7,310 bases of DNA, from assembly GCA_028691095.1 (NCBI GenBank), contig JAQUZZ010000025.1, positions 3,102 to 10,411 on the forward strand. Direction: 5' to 3'. Of this stretch, positions 6,323-7,310 are shown one piece after another; the first letter of the stretch is position 1; every line of letters starts with the position of its first letter. The position numbers and the translations under genes were made by a program. This stretch comes from Alistipes sp. (GTDB taxonomy: Bacteria; Bacteroidota; Bacteroidia; Bacteroidales; Rikenellaceae). Below the pieces are notes generated by a model, which saw only the letters and a list, made by a program, of their open reading frames with translations, was not told where the DNA came from and ran no database searches.

Positions 6323-6790
6323 ATGGAGTTGATAGATACCCTTTTGTTGGATCAGACGACGACACAGGCCGACGCGAGCGAACGACACCGTATGAATCAC
6401 AATTTCCATCGTACGGTGGAGGATCCGGTGCATCGCCTGTTGAATGCCGTGGAACCCGAGAGTTACATTCCGGTGCATCGTCATCTTCATCCTCCCAAAG
6501 ACGAGGGTCTACTGGTGTTGCGAGGGCGTTGTGTGAGCTATCTCTTCGATGCGCGCGGTGCCATACTTCGATGGGAGATCTTGGATCCTTTGCAGGGGCG
6601 TTTCGGCGTGGATATTCCGGCAGGGGAGTGGCACGGGGTGTTGTCTTTGGAGCGCGGAACGGTGCTCTATGAGGTGAAACAGGGCCCTTTTGTTCCGCTA
6701 TCTCTTGAGGATCGAGCTCCGTGGAGTCCCGATCCGCAGGATCTGTCGGAGGTGATGCGCTTCATGCAGCGATTGCGTGCCGTGTTGTAA
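6323..6790 (+). CDS. WbuC-family cupin-fold metalloprotein
   Basis: The 155-residue single-domain protein resembles WbuC, a cupin often found among surface-polysaccharide genes and of unproven function. The opening region RMNHNFHRTVEDPVHRLLNA is followed by cupin motif 1, IPVHRHLHPPKDEGLLVLRG. This supplies probable metal ligands His52, His54 and Glu61. Motif 2, VDIPAGEWHGVLSL, supplies His104. The ending YEVKQGPF and APWSP is typical of the family. No signal peptide or TM segment is visible, so it is cytoplasmic. I chose ATG 6323 over the in-frame TTG at 6317 because it gives a natural N-terminus and an A/T-rich leader. No confident promoter was found in 6147-6322. The next gene begins 75 bp downstream on the same strand, so a two-gene unit is plausible. 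The substrate is unknown; a sugar or sugar nucleotide is the usual guess for cupins near sugar genes. Confidence 0.85.
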   Translation: MELIDTLLLDQTTTQADASERHRMNHNFHRTVEDPVHRLLNAVEPESYIPVHRHLHPPKDEGLLVLRGRCVSYLFDARGAILRWEILDPLQGRFGVDIPAGEWHGVLSLERGTVLYEVKQGPFVPLSLEDRAPWSPDPQDLSEVMRFMQRLRAVL

Positions 6791-6839
6791 AAGAGTCGAC
6801 CCACGAGGGGTCTTAATGTAATGGTTGAAAATTATAAAT

Positions 6840-6852
6840 AGCACAATGTGCT
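6840..6852. repeat. 13-bp perfect palindrome upstream of the TIM-barrel gene
   Basis: AGCACAATGTGCT is a perfect inverted repeat with arms of 6 bp around a central A. It lies 13 bp before the ATG at 6866. With only one base between arms it would not fold as an RNA hairpin, so if functional it is more likely a protein-binding site. A dyad of this length can occur by chance. Confidence 0.3.
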
Positions 6853-6865
6853 GAAATAGAATGTG

Positions 6866-7310
6866 ATGAAAAGACGTGATTTTCTGAAAACCACCCTCCT
6901 TGGAGGGGCTGTTGCGGCAGTGGCTCCCATGCAGTTGCTCAGCAGTTGTGAAGCAAAGGCAAAGAAGAGTGCAAAACCGGAGTTGAAGATCTCCTTCCAG
7001 GAGGGAACGGCACCGGGTGAAACGCTGGCCGAACGTCTCGATTTTATGGAGGCGCACGGGATCGTGGGATTGGAGCCTCAAGGGGTCAATCTGGCCAGCC
7101 GTGTGGAGGAGATTCAGAATCTGTTGAAGGGACGAAAGATCAAGGTGAGTGCCATCTGTGCCGGCTTCCGCGGCTTCATTCTCTCGGAGGATGAGGCGGT
7201 GCGCAAAGAGTTTGACACTACGATGCGGGAGATTATTGCCGCTGCGGGAACGCTGGGTTCCACGGGAGTCATTATGGTTCCGGCCTTCAATTCGCAAGTT
7301 CCGGTGATGC
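6866..7310 (+). CDS. Tat-exported lipoprotein with sugar phosphate isomerase/epimerase-like TIM barrel (3' end outside window)
   Basis: 148 residues are visible; the frame is open to the window end. The start ATG leads directly into KRRDFLK, a twin-arginine motif (Arg3-Arg4). A hydrophobic segment and a lipobox LSSC ending at Cys28 follow. The mature part begins after a Lys/Ala-rich linker with strand-helix repeats of the AP-endonuclease-2 / xylose-isomerase-like TIM barrel: KISFQEG, then ERLDFMEAHGIVGLEPQG, then KVSAICAGFRGF, then GVIMVPAF. The glutamate in GLEPQ is at a place where this fold often has a functional acidic residue, but metal ligands of the later strands are not in view. Cytoplasmic relatives isomerise or epimerise sugars; here the export signals put it outside the cytoplasm. 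It shares the Tat-plus-lipobox arrangement with the Gfo/Idh/MocA protein two genes upstream, which suggests a common substrate. The function remains inferred. Confidence 0.88.
   Translation, partial: MKRRDFLKTTLLGGAVAAVAPMQLLSSCEAKAKKSAKPELKISFQEGTAPGETLAERLDFMEAHGIVGLEPQGVNLASRVEEIQNLLKGRKIKVSAICAGFRGFILSEDEAVRKEFDTTMREIIAAAGTLGSTGVIMVPAFNSQVPVM

Noticed and set aside
6232..6672. 146-codon plus-strand frame overlapping the cupin gene
   Set aside because: It overlaps the cupin in another frame and gives an Arg/Ser/Gly-rich product, whereas the cupin frame has conserved metal-ligand motifs.

Overview
The window is a stretch of chromosome from a member of the Bacteroidales (phylum Bacteroidota). 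Four things point there. Start codons are preceded by A-rich leaders with no clear Shine-Dalgarno. There are TAnnTTTG-type -7 promoter boxes on both strands of the large intergenic region. The minus-strand gene encodes a multi-TM protein with a C-terminal AraC-type HTH. Exported proteins carry combined Tat and lipoprotein signals. Genus cannot be fixed by reading alone. The region looks like ordinary chromosome: no insertion sequence, phage gene, tRNA, rRNA or CRISPR array was seen.

Layout, left to right: (1) 1-188, the 3' end of gcvH (glycine cleavage H protein), cut by the window edge just after the expected lipoyl-lysine. (2) 270-1211, mdh, an NAD-dependent malate dehydrogenase, closed by a near-perfect terminator hairpin at 1230-1273. 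(3) 1345-2364 on the minus strand, a seven-TM protein with an AraC-type DNA-binding domain that stops inside its second helix-turn-helix. A lost tail is visible in another frame just downstream, so the gene is probably truncated or decayed. (4) 2365-2976, a 612-bp divergent intergenic region with a candidate promoter on each strand and a long leader for the rightward gene. (5) 2977-4575, a fusion of a membrane-anchored tetraheme NapC/NrfH-type cytochrome c with a C-terminal formylglycine-generating-enzyme (FGE)-like domain. (6) 4715-6070, a Tat-exported, lipid-anchored Gfo/Idh/MocA oxidoreductase, closed by a strong terminator at 6110-6146. (7) 6323-6790, a WbuC-family cupin. (8) 6866 to the window end, the N-terminal part of a second Tat-exported lipoprotein with a sugar-phosphate-isomerase-like TIM barrel.

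Functionally, genes 5 and 6 look like one transcription unit, and genes 7 and 8 extend the same theme. The working hypothesis is an extracytoplasmic sugar-modifying redox module. In it, a periplasmic or lipid-anchored Gfo/Idh/MocA enzyme, exported folded with its nucleotide cofactor, oxidises or reduces a sugar. The TIM-barrel lipoprotein acts on the same or a related sugar. The tetraheme cytochrome links the periplasmic side to the quinone pool, with its FGE-like domain as a binding or docking element. The protein families are read directly from sequence. The link between them is inference from gene order and shared export signals. The most unusual items are the cytochrome-FGE fusion (whose FGE part lacks the catalytic cysteines), the His at the usual heme-1 Met position, and the broken AraC-type regulator.
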